Positions 24,749 to 33,990 of a stretch of 64,000 bases of DNA are shown in pieces. The position numbers were made by a program, and so were the translations under genes. Below the pieces are notes generated by a model, which made no database searches, was not told the DNA's origin, and was given only the letters and a program-made list of their open reading frames with translations. Position 1 is the first letter of the stretch. Each line of letters opens with the position of its first letter. This stretch comes from VAZQ01 sp963771845 (GTDB lineage Bacteria; Pseudomonadota; Alphaproteobacteria; Rhizobiales; Xanthobacteraceae): assembly GCA_963771845.1 (NCBI GenBank), contig CAVYVC010000030.1, positions 1 through 64,000 of the forward strand, in the 5' to 3' direction.

Positions 24749-25738
24749 ATGCCCCCTCTGCCAAATGCCGCGCTACCAACTGCCGCCGACGTTGACGCAG
24801 CGGCTCGCCGGCTCGCCGGCGTCGCGCTGCGCACGCCTTTGGTGACGTCGCCCGTGCTCGATGGCATTACCGGCGGGCGCATCTTTCTCAAGGCGGAAAT
24901 TCTCCAGCGCACCGGCTCGTTCAAATTTCGCGGCGCCTACAACAAGCTTTCTTCGATCCCGGCGGCCGAGCGCGGCCGCGGTGTGGTCGCGTTTTCATCC
25001 GGGAACCATGCTCAGGGCGTTGCTGCTGCTGCGCAGCTCCTCGGCATGCCTGCGGTCATCGTCATGCCGTCCGACGCGCCGCGGCCGAAGCGCGAGCGCA
25101 CGGCGGCGCTCGGCGCCGAGGTCGTGCTCTATGATCGTGCCCGCGAAGACCGTCATGCCATTGCGCGCGGTATTGCGGAGCGGCGCCACGCCACCCTGGT
25201 GCCGCCTTATGACGATCCCCTGATCATTGCTGGGCAAGGCACCATCGGTCGCGAGATCGTCGAGGATCTGGCAGCGCAGGGCCTCGATCCTGATATCGTC
25301 GTGGCAACGGCTTCGGGCGGCGGTCTGACGGCGGGAATTGCGCTTGCCGTAAAGGCGCGGGTGCCGCGCGCGCGCCTCTATACGGCGGAGCCCGAAGGAT
25401 TTGATGATCACGCTCGCTCCTTTCGTAGCGGCGAGCGCGAGAAGAATGCGGCACTCACGGGCACCATCTGCGATGCGCTGATGGCGCAGACTCCAGGTGA
25501 GCTCACATTCGCTATCAATCGCGAACTGGTCGCTGAAGGAACCGCGGTCAGCGATGCGGAAGTCGGTGCTGCAGTCGCGTTCGCCTTCCGCGAGCTCAAG
25601 CTCGTGGTCGAGCCCGGCGGTGCAGCCGCGCTTGCCGCGTTGCTGGCGGGAAGAATCGATGTGAAGGGAAAGGTCGCGGTGGCAGTCCTCTCCGGCGGCA
25701 ACGTCGATCCGGAGCTGTTTCATCGGCTTGTGGCTTAA
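24749..25738 (+). CDS. Threonine/serine dehydratase (PLP fold type II)
   Basis: A 329-residue catabolic-type ammonia-lyase converting threonine or serine to the 2-oxo acid; it lacks the C-terminal ACT-like regulatory domain of biosynthetic IlvA. The PLP lysine is in TGSFKFRGAYNKL, the substrate loop is SSGNHAQGVA, and the PLP phosphate loop is TASGGGLTAGIAL. The C terminus reads VAVLSGGNVDPELFHRL. A related hydroxyaspartate or ectoine-pathway dehydratase cannot be excluded. The start ATG 24749 lies 97 bases from the divergent SDR gene. Confidence 0.9.
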   Translation: MPPLPNAALPTAADVDAAARRLAGVALRTPLVTSPVLDGITGGRIFLKAEILQRTGSFKFRGAYNKLSSIPAAERGRGVVAFSSGNHAQGVAAAAQLLGMPAVIVMPSDAPRPKRERTAALGAEVVLYDRAREDRHAIARGIAERRHATLVPPYDDPLIIAGQGTIGREIVEDLAAQGLDPDIVVATASGGGLTAGIALAVKARVPRARLYTAEPEGFDDHARSFRSGEREKNAALTGTICDALMAQTPGELTFAINRELVAEGTAVSDAEVGAAVAFAFRELKLVVEPGGAAALAALLAGRIDVKGKVAVAVLSGGNVDPELFHRLVA

Positions 25739-25798
25739 GGCCGTGGCGGATTTCGCCCATCTTCGCTAAAGCTTCGAGGGGCTCATCCGGGCGGCGTT

Positions 25799-28700
25799 TC
25801 ACGAAAACAGTGCGATTCGCTCCTCGTCCGTCATTGCTCGCAGTGCGGCGAATGGGTCGGCAGGGGCTGGCCGCGGCATGGATTTGACGATCGGCCGGGC
25901 GCGAACGATGGACGGCCTTTGCGGGGCGGGCGCTATTACCGGCGGCCATTCTGGGAGTGTTTCCATGGGGGCGGCAGCGATGGATGGGGCAGGGGACATC
26001 TCGGTGAGAGTGGGTTGCGGGAGCAATTCCTCAGTCGGCCTCGCTCGGGGAGGCTCGTGCGCCGGCACTTTGGCGGATTCCATGGACGAAGGGGCAAACA
26101 GCTCCTGTTCGATCTCCTGGATCGGGTCGAACGAGGTATCGATTGATGTCGCCGCGGCTGCAACGACCTCTGGTGCAACGAGGGGAAGCTCAGTTCCCGG
26201 TTCGGTGGCGCAGAGATCTTCGTTCGCTTTGACCTCCGGCGGTTTTGGACCGGCCAATCGCGCTTGATGGGCCGATTGTGCTTCTGGGTGCAGCACTGCC
26301 TCTTCCCAGGCGCCAGAGAGAACGTCATCGTGCGCAATGTCAGTTGAGGCAACTTGTGGCGGCGGCGTTGGCAAATTCACCACCTCTGTGCCGCCTTCCT
26401 CCTTATGCTCGCTTACGCTTGCATTTGTCGTCACCGCCGGTAAGTCGACTGTCTGTTCTGGTACGGGGACTGGTAAATCAGTCCCTCCCGGCGAAGCCGC
26501 TTCGGGCTGCGCCTCGTTGTTCGCTTGCGAATGCGAATTGTCCGGACGTGAGGCTGTGGCCGCTCCGGCCAGACCCGCGGCATGAACCACGTCCAGCGTG
26601 GTTGCAGTGTCGGCTGCAATCGCACTGGCTTCGTTTTCCGTCTGCTCGACGTCCGGGCGCTCTTTCACATTTCGGGCGAGCGTTTCATCTCCTGTTTGCA
26701 CGGGTTCTTCTAATGCGAGCGCTTCTGCCGGGGCGGGGGTGTTTTCATCCGGTGCCAGGACGACGAGGACTTCATTCTCGCTGATCAAAGCGGCAGCTGT
26801 TGTGACTGCCGGCTCGTTCATGGGAATGACGTAGTGCGCGTCTTCGTCTTGCGGAGAGACAGGGCCGGTGGCGACAACAGGACTTGTGTTTGATTGCAGG
26901 GTTGTTTCGGCGACGACTTCCACAACCTCGATTGACTCGGGCGCTTCCTCGCTCACCGGCATCATTGATTTATCGCAAGCGGCGGAAGAGGCCTGCGCAA
27001 GCACGTCTTTGGATGCCGGTTCCGACGGCACGATCTCATCGGGCAAGCATTCTGTCTGGGCCTCGATCAATACAATTGGCGCTGCCGCCAGCGTCTCGAC
27101 CAATTCGTTTTCCTCAGTCCGGATTGGAACGTCTTCTTCCAGCGCAGACGCGCCGGGGCGGTCGGAAGGGATCGCTTGGGGTATTCCCTCCAACTGTGCT
27201 GTGAGCGCCCCGATCTGCGCTGTGGACTGTTGCGGGCCGACCTCGGTATCGCCCGCGCTTTGAAACGTTTCGTCCCGGTCTTCCGCCTGGTTGGACAGTT
27301 CCACCGTCTCCGGCGGCGGCAGTTCGCGAGGGCTCTTCGCTTGCGAATGCGAATTGTCCGGACGTGAAGCTGTGGCCGCTCCGGCCAGACCCGCCGCATG
27401 AGCCACGTCCAGCGTGGTCGCAGTGTCGGCTGCAATCGCACTGGCTTCGTTCTGCGTCTGCTCGACGTCCGGGCGCTCTTTCACATTTCGGGCAAGCGTT
27501 TCATCTCCTGTTTGCACGGGTTCTTCTAATGCGAGCGCTTCTGCCGGGGCGGGGGTGTTTTCGTCCGGTGCCAGGACGACGAGGACTTCAGTCTCGCTGA
27601 TCGAAGCCGCAGCTGTTGTGACTGCCGGCTCGTTCATGGGAATGACGTAGTGCGCGTCTTCGTCTTGCGGAGAGACAGGGCCGGTGGCGACAATAGGACT
27701 TGTGATTGATTGCAGGGTTGTTTCGGCGACGACTTCCACAACCTCGATTGACTCGGGCGCTTCCTCGCTCACCGGCATCACTGATTCATCGCAAGCGGCG
27801 GAAGAGGCCTGCACAAGCACGTCTTTGGATGCCGGTTCCGACGGCACGATCTCATCGGGCAAGCATTCTGTGTGGGTCTCGATCAATACAGTTGGCTCTG
27901 CCACCCGCGTCTCGAGCAATTCGTTTTCTTCAGTTCGGATCGGAGTGTCTTCCTCCAGCGCAGACGCGCCGGGGCAGCCAGAAGGGATCGCTTGGGGTGC
28001 CCTCTCCAACTGCACTGTGAGCGCCCCGATCTGCGGTGTAGAATGTTGCTGGGCCCTGACCTCACTATTGCCTGCGCTTTGAAATGCTTCGTCGCTATCT
28101 TCCGCCTGCTTGGATAGGTCTACCATCTCCGAGGGCGGCAGTTCGCCAGGACCGATTTCGATCTCTGGCGTGGACACGGCTGGGCTAATGTCCGCAACGG
28201 CCTCCGCAGCGTCGCCGCTTTTTTCTTCGCCTAAGCAAACGAGGTTCGAAGCATCGGAACTCTCGCTTACGCAGGGTATCTGCGGCGCGGTCTCGATCAA
28301 TCCGAGCTCCATCCCGGAGTGTTCGAGAGAGCCATGCGCGTCCTGCGGGCAGGTCAGCGCGCCACTCTCATCGAGTGCACCTAGAACGTGCGCAGGAGAG
28401 AGGAGCTCATTCTGCCTGGTTTGCGTGTCCTCGCCGGGAGCAAGGCTCGTATTTGCAGGCGTGTTTTCGTTCTCGCAATGAGGCGACGGTGTGCTCTCTC
28501 CGGCCTCCTTCTGCGCAGCCACAGCGTCAGAGGATGCGTGCTCGCACTGGGAATCCAAATCGGCAGTATTTGAGCGGACCTGCTCGAGCACCGATACCGG
28601 CTGTTCGCTTCGAACCGAGGAGAGTTCCACCGCAGCGTTTTCCTCAGCGCAGGTATTTGTCGATTCATCGACAACCATGACCAGCGCGCTCAGTGTTGAG

Positions 28701-29926
28701 GATGGCAACTCGACCGCGGGCGCCTCAAGCTCCAGGTCACCCCGGAAATGGCTCTTCTCCTGTCCCTCGTCCGGCATGCCCGCCGCCTCTCCTTCTTCGC
28801 CGGCATGCGGAGGAGGGTAGGGGAGCACGCGCTCAATCAGGGGCAGCGGTGCAAGCTCGATTTGTTCGGGCCCCTTCTCAGTGGCTGGAGGGGAGGGCGG
28901 TGACATTTGCGTCAGGGGTGAGAGCCCGTGGGAAAAGGACAGCTCTGCCGGCTCAAACGTCCCGGGGGATTGGGACAGCGGCTCCGCGATTAGCGGAGGC
29001 ACGTCAAGAACGGGCTGCGCCGAACCCTCCTCCTTTCCGTGCGCAGCTTCGGGCAGCAACGGCGCAAGCCCCGGCTCAGCCATGGATTGCGTGGCGGCAT
29101 GCTCCGCATGCTCCTCCAAGCTGGGCGGCACATCCGTCAAGCTCACAGCGATAGGCTCAGTTTCTCCGCCTGAGCGGGTGCCAACCGACGACCCGATTTC
29201 GACGCCGGCGCCCGGCCGAGGCTTTTCTACGGCTGGGTCGGCGGTCTGCTGATCCGCCGCCACGGCACACTCGAGGAGGACCGTTTCAGAGGCAGACACC
29301 ACATCATCGCCAGTCTCCTCCGGTGCGTTTGCGCCTGCTGCAGGTGCGGGCATTGGAGGGCACGCGTCCAGCATGGTTTGAATGCGCTGCTCCAGGTATT
29401 GCACCACGTCTCTGAGCTTATCGATCCCCGCATCATCCGGCTGCGGGGCGCCTTGGAGCGAGCTCGCCGTGAGGATTGAAGATGCGAGCGTCTCGATTTC
29501 CTGGCATGTGGCGGGGTCGATCCCGCGCTCGCGCATGGTCCATGCCACATCGTGGATACGTTCGGCAGTTGCAAAAATTTCGGCCCGGCTGCTCGAACGC
29601 TCGTTGCTGCGTCGCGCGGGATTTTCCGCAGGGTGCAAGGCAACGGTTTGCCCGGGCGCCTCGGAAATCGTTCTTGCCATTTCCAGGAGCACGCTACGAA
29701 AGGCGAGAGCGCCCTGTCCGGCGCGCTCGAGTTGAATCAGATGCTCCAGCCGATTGATCGCCGTGAGCACAAGCGCGGTATCGGTCTGACGGTTGCGGCG
29801 GGCATACTCTTCGAGGAACCAGCGCCCGCGGGAACTCTCCATCACGGTCGCACAAATAGCTTCGTAATCGCTCTCGTCGTCGGAGCGCCGCGCTACTGTG
29901 GATAACGCAAAGGGTTCGTCCGCCAT
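25799..29926 (-). CDS. Very large acidic low-complexity protein with internal tandem duplication, 1375 residues
   Basis: Three parts are visible. Residues 1-200 look folded and helical (DYEAICATVMESSRGRWFLE, ALVLTAINRLEHLIQLERAG, IHDVAWTMRERGIDPATCQEIETLA). Residues 200 to about 1330 are Glu/Ala/Pro/Ser/Thr-rich and likely disordered, including two adjacent 272-residue repeats at about 591-862 and 863-1134. The last 25 residues, PAPADPFAALRAMTDEERIALFS, look like a conserved short linear motif. There is no signal peptide or membrane segment. The first domain resembles N-terminal regions of uncharacterised Bradyrhizobium-type proteins, but I assign no function. The frame is open throughout, so it is real despite the odd composition. 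It shares a 57-base divergent promoter region with the MFS gene at 29984. Confidence 0.82.
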   Translation of the reverse strand: MADEPFALSTVARRSDDESDYEAICATVMESSRGRWFLEEYARRNRQTDTALVLTAINRLEHLIQLERAGQGALAFRSVLLEMARTISEAPGQTVALHPAENPARRSNERSSSRAEIFATAERIHDVAWTMRERGIDPATCQEIETLASSILTASSLQGAPQPDDAGIDKLRDVVQYLEQRIQTMLDACPPMPAPAAGANAPEETGDDVVSASETVLLECAVAADQQTADPAVEKPRPGAGVEIGSSVGTRSGGETEPIAVSLTDVPPSLEEHAEHAATQSMAEPGLAPLLPEAAHGKEEGSAQPVLDVPPLIAEPLSQSPGTFEPAELSFSHGLSPLTQMSPPSPPATEKGPEQIELAPLPLIERVLPYPPPHAGEEGEAAGMPDEGQEKSHFRGDLELEAPAVELPSSTLSALVMVVDESTNTCAEENAAVELSSVRSEQPVSVLEQVRSNTADLDSQCEHASSDAVAAQKEAGESTPSPHCENENTPANTSLAPGEDTQTRQNELLSPAHVLGALDESGALTCPQDAHGSLEHSGMELGLIETAPQIPCVSESSDASNLVCLGEEKSGDAAEAVADISPAVSTPEIEIGPGELPPSEMVDLSKQAEDSDEAFQSAGNSEVRAQQHSTPQIGALTVQLERAPQAIPSGCPGASALEEDTPIRTEENELLETRVAEPTVLIETHTECLPDEIVPSEPASKDVLVQASSAACDESVMPVSEEAPESIEVVEVVAETTLQSITSPIVATGPVSPQDEDAHYVIPMNEPAVTTAAASISETEVLVVLAPDENTPAPAEALALEEPVQTGDETLARNVKERPDVEQTQNEASAIAADTATTLDVAHAAGLAGAATASRPDNSHSQAKSPRELPPPETVELSNQAEDRDETFQSAGDTEVGPQQSTAQIGALTAQLEGIPQAIPSDRPGASALEEDVPIRTEENELVETLAAAPIVLIEAQTECLPDEIVPSEPASKDVLAQASSAACDKSMMPVSEEAPESIEVVEVVAETTLQSNTSPVVATGPVSPQDEDAHYVIPMNEPAVTTAAALISENEVLVVLAPDENTPAPAEALALEEPVQTGDETLARNVKERPDVEQTENEASAIAADTATTLDVVHAAGLAGAATASRPDNSHSQANNEAQPEAASPGGTDLPVPVPEQTVDLPAVTTNASVSEHKEEGGTEVVNLPTPPPQVASTDIAHDDVLSGAWEEAVLHPEAQSAHQARLAGPKPPEVKANEDLCATEPGTELPLVAPEVVAAAATSIDTSFDPIQEIEQELFAPSSMESAKVPAHEPPRARPTEELLPQPTLTEMSPAPSIAAAPMETLPEWPPVIAPAPQRPSIVRARPIVKSMPRPAPADPFAALRAMTDEERIALFS
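26525..27340. repeat. 816-bp tandem repeat, copy B (encodes residues about 863-1134)
   Basis: Direct repeat of 27341-28156; 816 bases is 272 codons, so the frame is kept. The part from 26525 to about 27050 is nearly identical to its partner, while the rest has diverged. Confidence 0.88.
27341..28156. repeat. 816-bp tandem repeat, copy A (encodes residues about 591-862)
   Basis: Partner of 26525-27340. The start of the repeat unit, ttgcgaatgcgaattgtccg, occurs at 27341 and 26525, exactly 816 bases apart. Confidence 0.88.
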
Positions 29927-29983
29927 GTTCTCAAATCAGATTCTACGATCGGCGCAATCGAATCCGAAACGCAAATCAAGTCA

Positions 29984-31183
29984 ATGCCAGGCAATCCCCA
30001 GATACCCACAGGCGTGACTTTTGCGTGGCGGCTCGCAGGCTTTTATGCCGCGCTTTGCATGGCGTTGGGCGTGCAGATGCCGTTCCTGCCGGTCTGGTTC
30101 GCAGCCAAGGGGATGGACGCGAGCTCCGTCGGCATTGTGCTGGCGATCCCCCTCCTGGTGCGCCTGATCGCTACCCCGATCGCGTCCAACCTTGCCGACC
30201 GCCATGACGCGTTGCGCGCCGTGATTATCACGGGCGCCATAGGCTCGCTACTTGCCTACTGTGGTGTCGGCCTCGCGAACGCAACGACTGCCATAATGGC
30301 CGCTGTTGCGCTCGCATCGGCGTTCTATACGCCCTTGATGACGTTAGCCGATGCGTATGCCCTGCATGGGCTGCCATTGCACGGGCGAGGCTATGGCCCC
30401 GTTCGCTTATGGGGATCCGCGGCCTTCATTGTCGGCACAATAGGTGGTGGCCTCCTGCTCGACGTTTTCGACCCGCCCGATCTGATTTGGCTGGTCGTGG
30501 CAGCGCTTGGCTTGAACGCCGCAGCGGCCGGCATGCTTTCGCCGTTGCCCGATGAGAGATCAGGGCCAAAGAGCGAGCGCGCCCGCGCAACGCGGCTCTT
30601 GCAGAACCGTGGGTTCCTCGCAATCGCTGTCGCGGCGGCTCTGATCCAGGCGAGCCATGCCGTTTACTACGGTTTCTCGGCCCTGCAGTGGCGAGCGGCC
30701 GGCCTCAGTGGCGCCACAATCGGCATCCTCTGGGCAATCGGGGTGATTGCCGAAATCGCGCTCTTTGCAGCTTCAGCACGACGCCATTTCGATCCGGTGA
30801 TTCTTCTAGGCGCCGGAGCGGGCGGCGCCGTGATTCGCTGGGGCGCCATGGCGTTCGACCCGCCGCTGCCGGTGCTTGCGGTGCTCCAGTGCCTGCACGC
30901 GTTCTCATTCGGCGCCACTCACTTAGGCGCGGTGGCCTTCGTCGCGCGCGCGGCGCCTGCCGGACTGGGGGCTTCTGCGCAGGGCTATCTTGCCGTCGCG
31001 CTGGCCCTGGTAATGGCGCTGGCTATGGCAATTTCAGGGGGGCTTTACGCGGATGTCGGCAGCGGCGCCTATGGCGCCATGGCGCTGCTTGCGGGTTTGG
31101 GCGGACTCTGCCTTCTGGCGGGCCGGCCACCGTCAAGTGACATTTCCGATGATCATTGCCCGCGCAGCAGGCGGGCAAAATAG
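29984..31183 (+). CDS. MFS transporter (MFS_1-like / HcaT-type)
   Basis: A 399-residue inner-membrane transporter with about twelve hydrophobic segments. The first, FAWRLAGFYAALCMALGVQ, then MPFLPVWFAAKGMDASSVGIVLAI is the pattern of the PPP family (3-phenylpropionate transporter HcaT and relatives, Pfam MFS_1_like). The conserved loop 2-3 contains ASNLADRHDALR, and GYGPVRLWGSAAFIVG precedes TM5. The substrate is not readable; the family covers aromatic acids and nucleosides. It is divergent from the 1375-residue protein, with only 57 bases between the two starts. Confidence 0.88.
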   Translation: MPGNPQIPTGVTFAWRLAGFYAALCMALGVQMPFLPVWFAAKGMDASSVGIVLAIPLLVRLIATPIASNLADRHDALRAVIITGAIGSLLAYCGVGLANATTAIMAAVALASAFYTPLMTLADAYALHGLPLHGRGYGPVRLWGSAAFIVGTIGGGLLLDVFDPPDLIWLVVAALGLNAAAAGMLSPLPDERSGPKSERARATRLLQNRGFLAIAVAAALIQASHAVYYGFSALQWRAAGLSGATIGILWAIGVIAEIALFAASARRHFDPVILLGAGAGGAVIRWGAMAFDPPLPVLAVLQCLHAFSFGATHLGAVAFVARAAPAGLGASAQGYLAVALALVMALAMAISGGLYADVGSGAYGAMALLAGLGGLCLLAGRPPSSDISDDHCPRSRRAK

Positions 31184-31198
31184 GTTACGGGCGTGGGC

Positions 31199-31630
31199 TT
31201 AATCGCACGTCCGATACATAGCCGCGAGCTCGCGGCCGCTGAGATACATCATGCGCGGCGAAAGCCCTCCGTGCTCCTTGATCCAGCTGCGCACGCGCTC
31301 GGGATAGATGTCCATCAGCAGCTGGGTGGCCGCGCGGCTCGTGATCGGCCTGCCATTCTCGCCAGGGTTCCAGGCTGCGTGGAAGCCAAGCCGCGCCCGC
31401 GATGTCACACACAATCGCTCGTACGGTATCACGCCCAGCACCATGGTGCAGGCTGAAAGACAAGGACCGTCGATGATGACCCGCTCGCCCGAGTTCCGCA
31501 GCTCCGTGAGGTTCTCAAGATAAGGACCGATCTGCCCGCCCGGGTCGGCCTTGATTCGCACCGCCGATTGAGCAGCCGTAACCGCCAGCGCCGCCATGAG
31601 GGCGCCGGCCAGAACCGCAGCGATTCGCAT
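31199..31630 (-). CDS. Secreted ClpP/crotonase-like small protein (COG3904-like)
   Basis: A 143-residue protein with a Sec signal peptide (MRIAAVLAGALMAALAVTA, cut near QSA) and agggggaacc before ATG 31630. The core ERVIIDGPCLSACTMVLGVI, then ARLGFHAAWNPG resembles the ClpP-like fold proteins of the COG3904 group, where G-x-C-x-S-A-C and the following L-G-F-H place a candidate Ser and His. Two or three Cys may form disulfides. The catalytic triad is not certain: the expected Asp cannot be pinned down. It is convergent with the MFS gene. Confidence 0.75.
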   Translation of the reverse strand: MRIAAVLAGALMAALAVTAAQSAVRIKADPGGQIGPYLENLTELRNSGERVIIDGPCLSACTMVLGVIPYERLCVTSRARLGFHAAWNPGENGRPITSRAATQLLMDIYPERVRSWIKEHGGLSPRMMYLSGRELAAMYRTCD

Positions 31631-31755
31631 GGTTCCCCCTACCCCTAATCCTACAGGCGCTGCCGTTTCCCCATGGCAGGCGCCTGCCCCGCACGAATAT
31701 TAGAAGGCCAAATGTGTGAGAAATATGGAATTTCTGGTTAACGCGGGGGTTGCTC

Positions 31756-32748
31756 CTATCCCCACAGGCGCTCGCTGGCGGGCAAAATGCAGCTCCCTTC
31801 GTAACGCATTGCGTCCGGGCGATCGCGCGCGAGCAAAAGGGCGCCGTCGAGATCGACAAAACGCGCGCGCTGGGCAAGGAGCATCGCGGGCGCCATGGAG
31901 AGCGAAGTCGCTACCATGCAGCCGACCATGACGGCAAAACCCAGGCTTTTGGCCTCGCTCGCCATCGCCATCCCCTCGGTCAGGCCGCCGGCCTTGTCGA
32001 GCTTGATATTCACCGCGTCATATTTGCCGGCGAGCGCTGCGAGCGAGGCCCGCGCGTGCACGCTCTCGTCCGCGCAAACGGGGATGAGCCGTGGCGCATC
32101 CCTGAGCACCTCGTCGCGCGCAGCAGGCAACGGCTGCTCGATGAGGGTTACTCCTGCGAGCGCGCATGCGGAGAAATTCTCCTCCAGGTCTTCCGGTGTC
32201 CAGCCCTCGTTCGCATCCACGATCAACTCGCATTGGCGCGCAGCAGCACGCACGGCGGCAATCCTTGCAGGATCGCCGGGAGCTCCCAGCTTGACTTTGA
32301 GAAGCCTGCGCTGGGCAGCCTTGGCCGCGGCTTGACCCATGGTTTCGGGCGTGCCGAGCGAAATGGTGTAGGCAGTCGTGAGAGGATTCGGTGCGCTCTC
32401 GCCTAAAAGCTCGTGCACCGGCCGGCCGGCTCGCTTTGCGGCAAGGTCCCAGAACGCGCAGTCAACCGCGTTGCGCGCTGCGCCGGGCGGCATTGCGTTC
32501 TGCAGGCCCTCCCGGTTGAGCCCACGGGAAATCTTCGTCGCCATCCTCGCCATGGCCTCCATGACGCTCGCGACCGTCTCCCCGTAACGGGCATAGGGGA
32601 CGCATTCCCCGCGGCCGCGAAAGGTGCCGTCGTAAAGTTCCGCGACGAGCACAATCGCCTCAGTCTTGGCGCCACGGCTGATCGCAAAGGACCCTGCAAT
32701 AGGCCAGCGCTCAGCGCGAACCGACAACGAAGGGGGAGGGTGGTTCAT
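31756..32748 (-). CDS. Dipeptide epimerase (L-Ala-D/L-Glu epimerase type, enolase superfamily)
   Basis: A 330-residue cytoplasmic enzyme that epimerises L-Ala-L/D-Glu or related dipeptides from peptidoglycan recycling. The enolase-superfamily catalytic set is complete: Lys in LLKVKLG, metal ligands Asp in IVDANEGW, Glu in TLIEQPL and Asp in VCADESVHA, and the second Lys in VNIKLDKAGG. ATG 32748 is chosen; a longer frame to 32880 would overlap the start of the divergent gene. No other peptidoglycan recycling gene is near. Substrate preference within the family (Ala-Glu or other dipeptides) is not decided by the motifs. Confidence 0.88.
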   Translation of the reverse strand: MNHPPPSLSVRAERWPIAGSFAISRGAKTEAIVLVAELYDGTFRGRGECVPYARYGETVASVMEAMARMATKISRGLNREGLQNAMPPGAARNAVDCAFWDLAAKRAGRPVHELLGESAPNPLTTAYTISLGTPETMGQAAAKAAQRRLLKVKLGAPGDPARIAAVRAAARQCELIVDANEGWTPEDLEENFSACALAGVTLIEQPLPAARDEVLRDAPRLIPVCADESVHARASLAALAGKYDAVNIKLDKAGGLTEGMAMASEAKSLGFAVMVGCMVATSLSMAPAMLLAQRARFVDLDGALLLARDRPDAMRYEGSCILPASERLWG

Positions 32749-32794
32749 TGCAGGATTTGCTATCACGGGCGGCGGCACTCGGAGACTTTCGCTC

Positions 32795-33835
32795 ATGTCG
32801 CGGATCAAGGTTCTGGTGCTCAGCGTGCTTGTCGTGCTCGATGCAGTCCGCGCCGGCGCGCAAACCGCGGCAACAGACAATTCGGCAGTCTATCTTTACA
32901 ACGGCGCCGATCGCGCGCAGAGGTTGATGGCAAAAGCGCGCGAGGAAGGTTCGCTGACGCTTTATACGTCCATGGCACCGACCGAGTCGGGGCCGCTTGC
33001 ACAGGCCTTCCAACAGCAATACGGGGTCAAAGTCGCGCTCTGGCGGGCGCTGAGCGAGAACGTGCTCCAGCGCGCGCTTGCGGAAGCGCGGGCCGGACGC
33101 CGCGTCCTCGACGTCATTGAAACAAATGGCCCTGAACTCGAGGCGCTCGCGCGCGAGCAGATCGTTGCGCCATTCGACAGTCCATACCTCACCGATCTGC
33201 CCGATTGGGCGATCCCATCTCACCGGCGCTGGTTCAGCGATCGCGCCACGCTGTGGGTCACCGGCTACAACACGACCCAGCTCAAACGCGAGCAACTGCC
33301 CCGAACGCTTACCGGCTTGCTCGATCCGCGCTGGAAAGAGCGCCTTGCACTTGAGGCGACCGATTTTGACTGGATGCATGGGGTGGTCACCGTCATGGGC
33401 GAGGAGCGCGGGCTGGATTTTTTCCGCAAGCTTTCCGCCTTAAAACCGCAGATGCGCAAGGGACATGTCCTTCTGGCGCAGCTCGTGGCGGCTGGTGAGC
33501 TTTCCCTCTCTCCGACCATCTACAGCAGCAATGTGGCGTCCATCCAAAGCAAGGGCGGTCCGATCGATTTTGTCGCCGTGGAGCCTCTAATCGGGCGTCC
33601 GCAGGCGCTGGCGCTCGCTGCGAGCGCGCCACATCCTCACGCCGCGCTGCTTTTTGCCGATTTCGTGTTCTCCCCCGAGGGAATGAAGCTGCTCAACGAC
33701 ATGGGCCGCATCCCTTCGAGCAGAATGCAACGAACACTGCTCGACACACACAAATATTTCATGCTCGATCCGATCAAATCGATCGACGAGGGGCAGCGCT
33801 GGGAGAAGCTGTGGAACGAGCTTTTCTTGAAGTAG
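32795..33835 (+). CDS. Extracellular solute-binding protein (iron(III)/AfuA-FbpA-like)
   Basis: A 346-residue periplasmic binding protein. The signal peptide MSRIKVLVLSVLVVLDAVRA ends near GAQ. The mature fold starts AREEGSLTLYTSMAPTESGPLAQAF, typical of the ferric and polyamine/phosphonate-like family 1 extracellular binding proteins. LLDPRWKERLALEATDFDW and ALLFADFVFSPEGMKLL follow. No permease or ATPase neighbours it. The start is 46 bases from the divergent epimerase gene. Whether iron or an organic ligand is bound cannot be said, as the Tyr pair of FbpA is not obvious. Confidence 0.85.
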   Translation: MSRIKVLVLSVLVVLDAVRAGAQTAATDNSAVYLYNGADRAQRLMAKAREEGSLTLYTSMAPTESGPLAQAFQQQYGVKVALWRALSENVLQRALAEARAGRRVLDVIETNGPELEALAREQIVAPFDSPYLTDLPDWAIPSHRRWFSDRATLWVTGYNTTQLKREQLPRTLTGLLDPRWKERLALEATDFDWMHGVVTVMGEERGLDFFRKLSALKPQMRKGHVLLAQLVAAGELSLSPTIYSSNVASIQSKGGPIDFVAVEPLIGRPQALALAASAPHPHAALLFADFVFSPEGMKLLNDMGRIPSSRMQRTLLDTHKYFMLDPIKSIDEGQRWEKLWNELFLK

Positions 33836-33837
33836 GA

Positions 33838-33970
33838 GTAGGTTGGGGTCGAGTGCTTACGAGATCCAACACCCAACGAGGTGGGTCTCGCGCAAGGGCT
33901 CAACCCAACCTACCGAGACCCAACAAATCTCGCCTGTGAAAGATTGGGTCTCGCAAGCGCTCGACCCAAC
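33838..33970. repeat. Cluster of gggtctcg...cgacccaac palindromic repeats
   Basis: gtaggttggg (33838-33847) is the exact inverse of cccaacctac (33904-33913). Inside and after lie gtgggtctcgcgcaagggct and attgggtctcgcaagcgc with the complementary ctcgacccaac. This is a REP-like element between convergent genes, of the type common in Bradyrhizobium-like genomes. Confidence 0.75.
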
Positions 33971-33990
33971 AGTCCGTTTTTTGTCTTCTC

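Noticed and set aside
26245..28180. Repeated segments that might suggest a CRISPR or other array
   Set aside because: The repeat is an 816-base in-frame tandem duplication in a coding region, not short spaced repeats.
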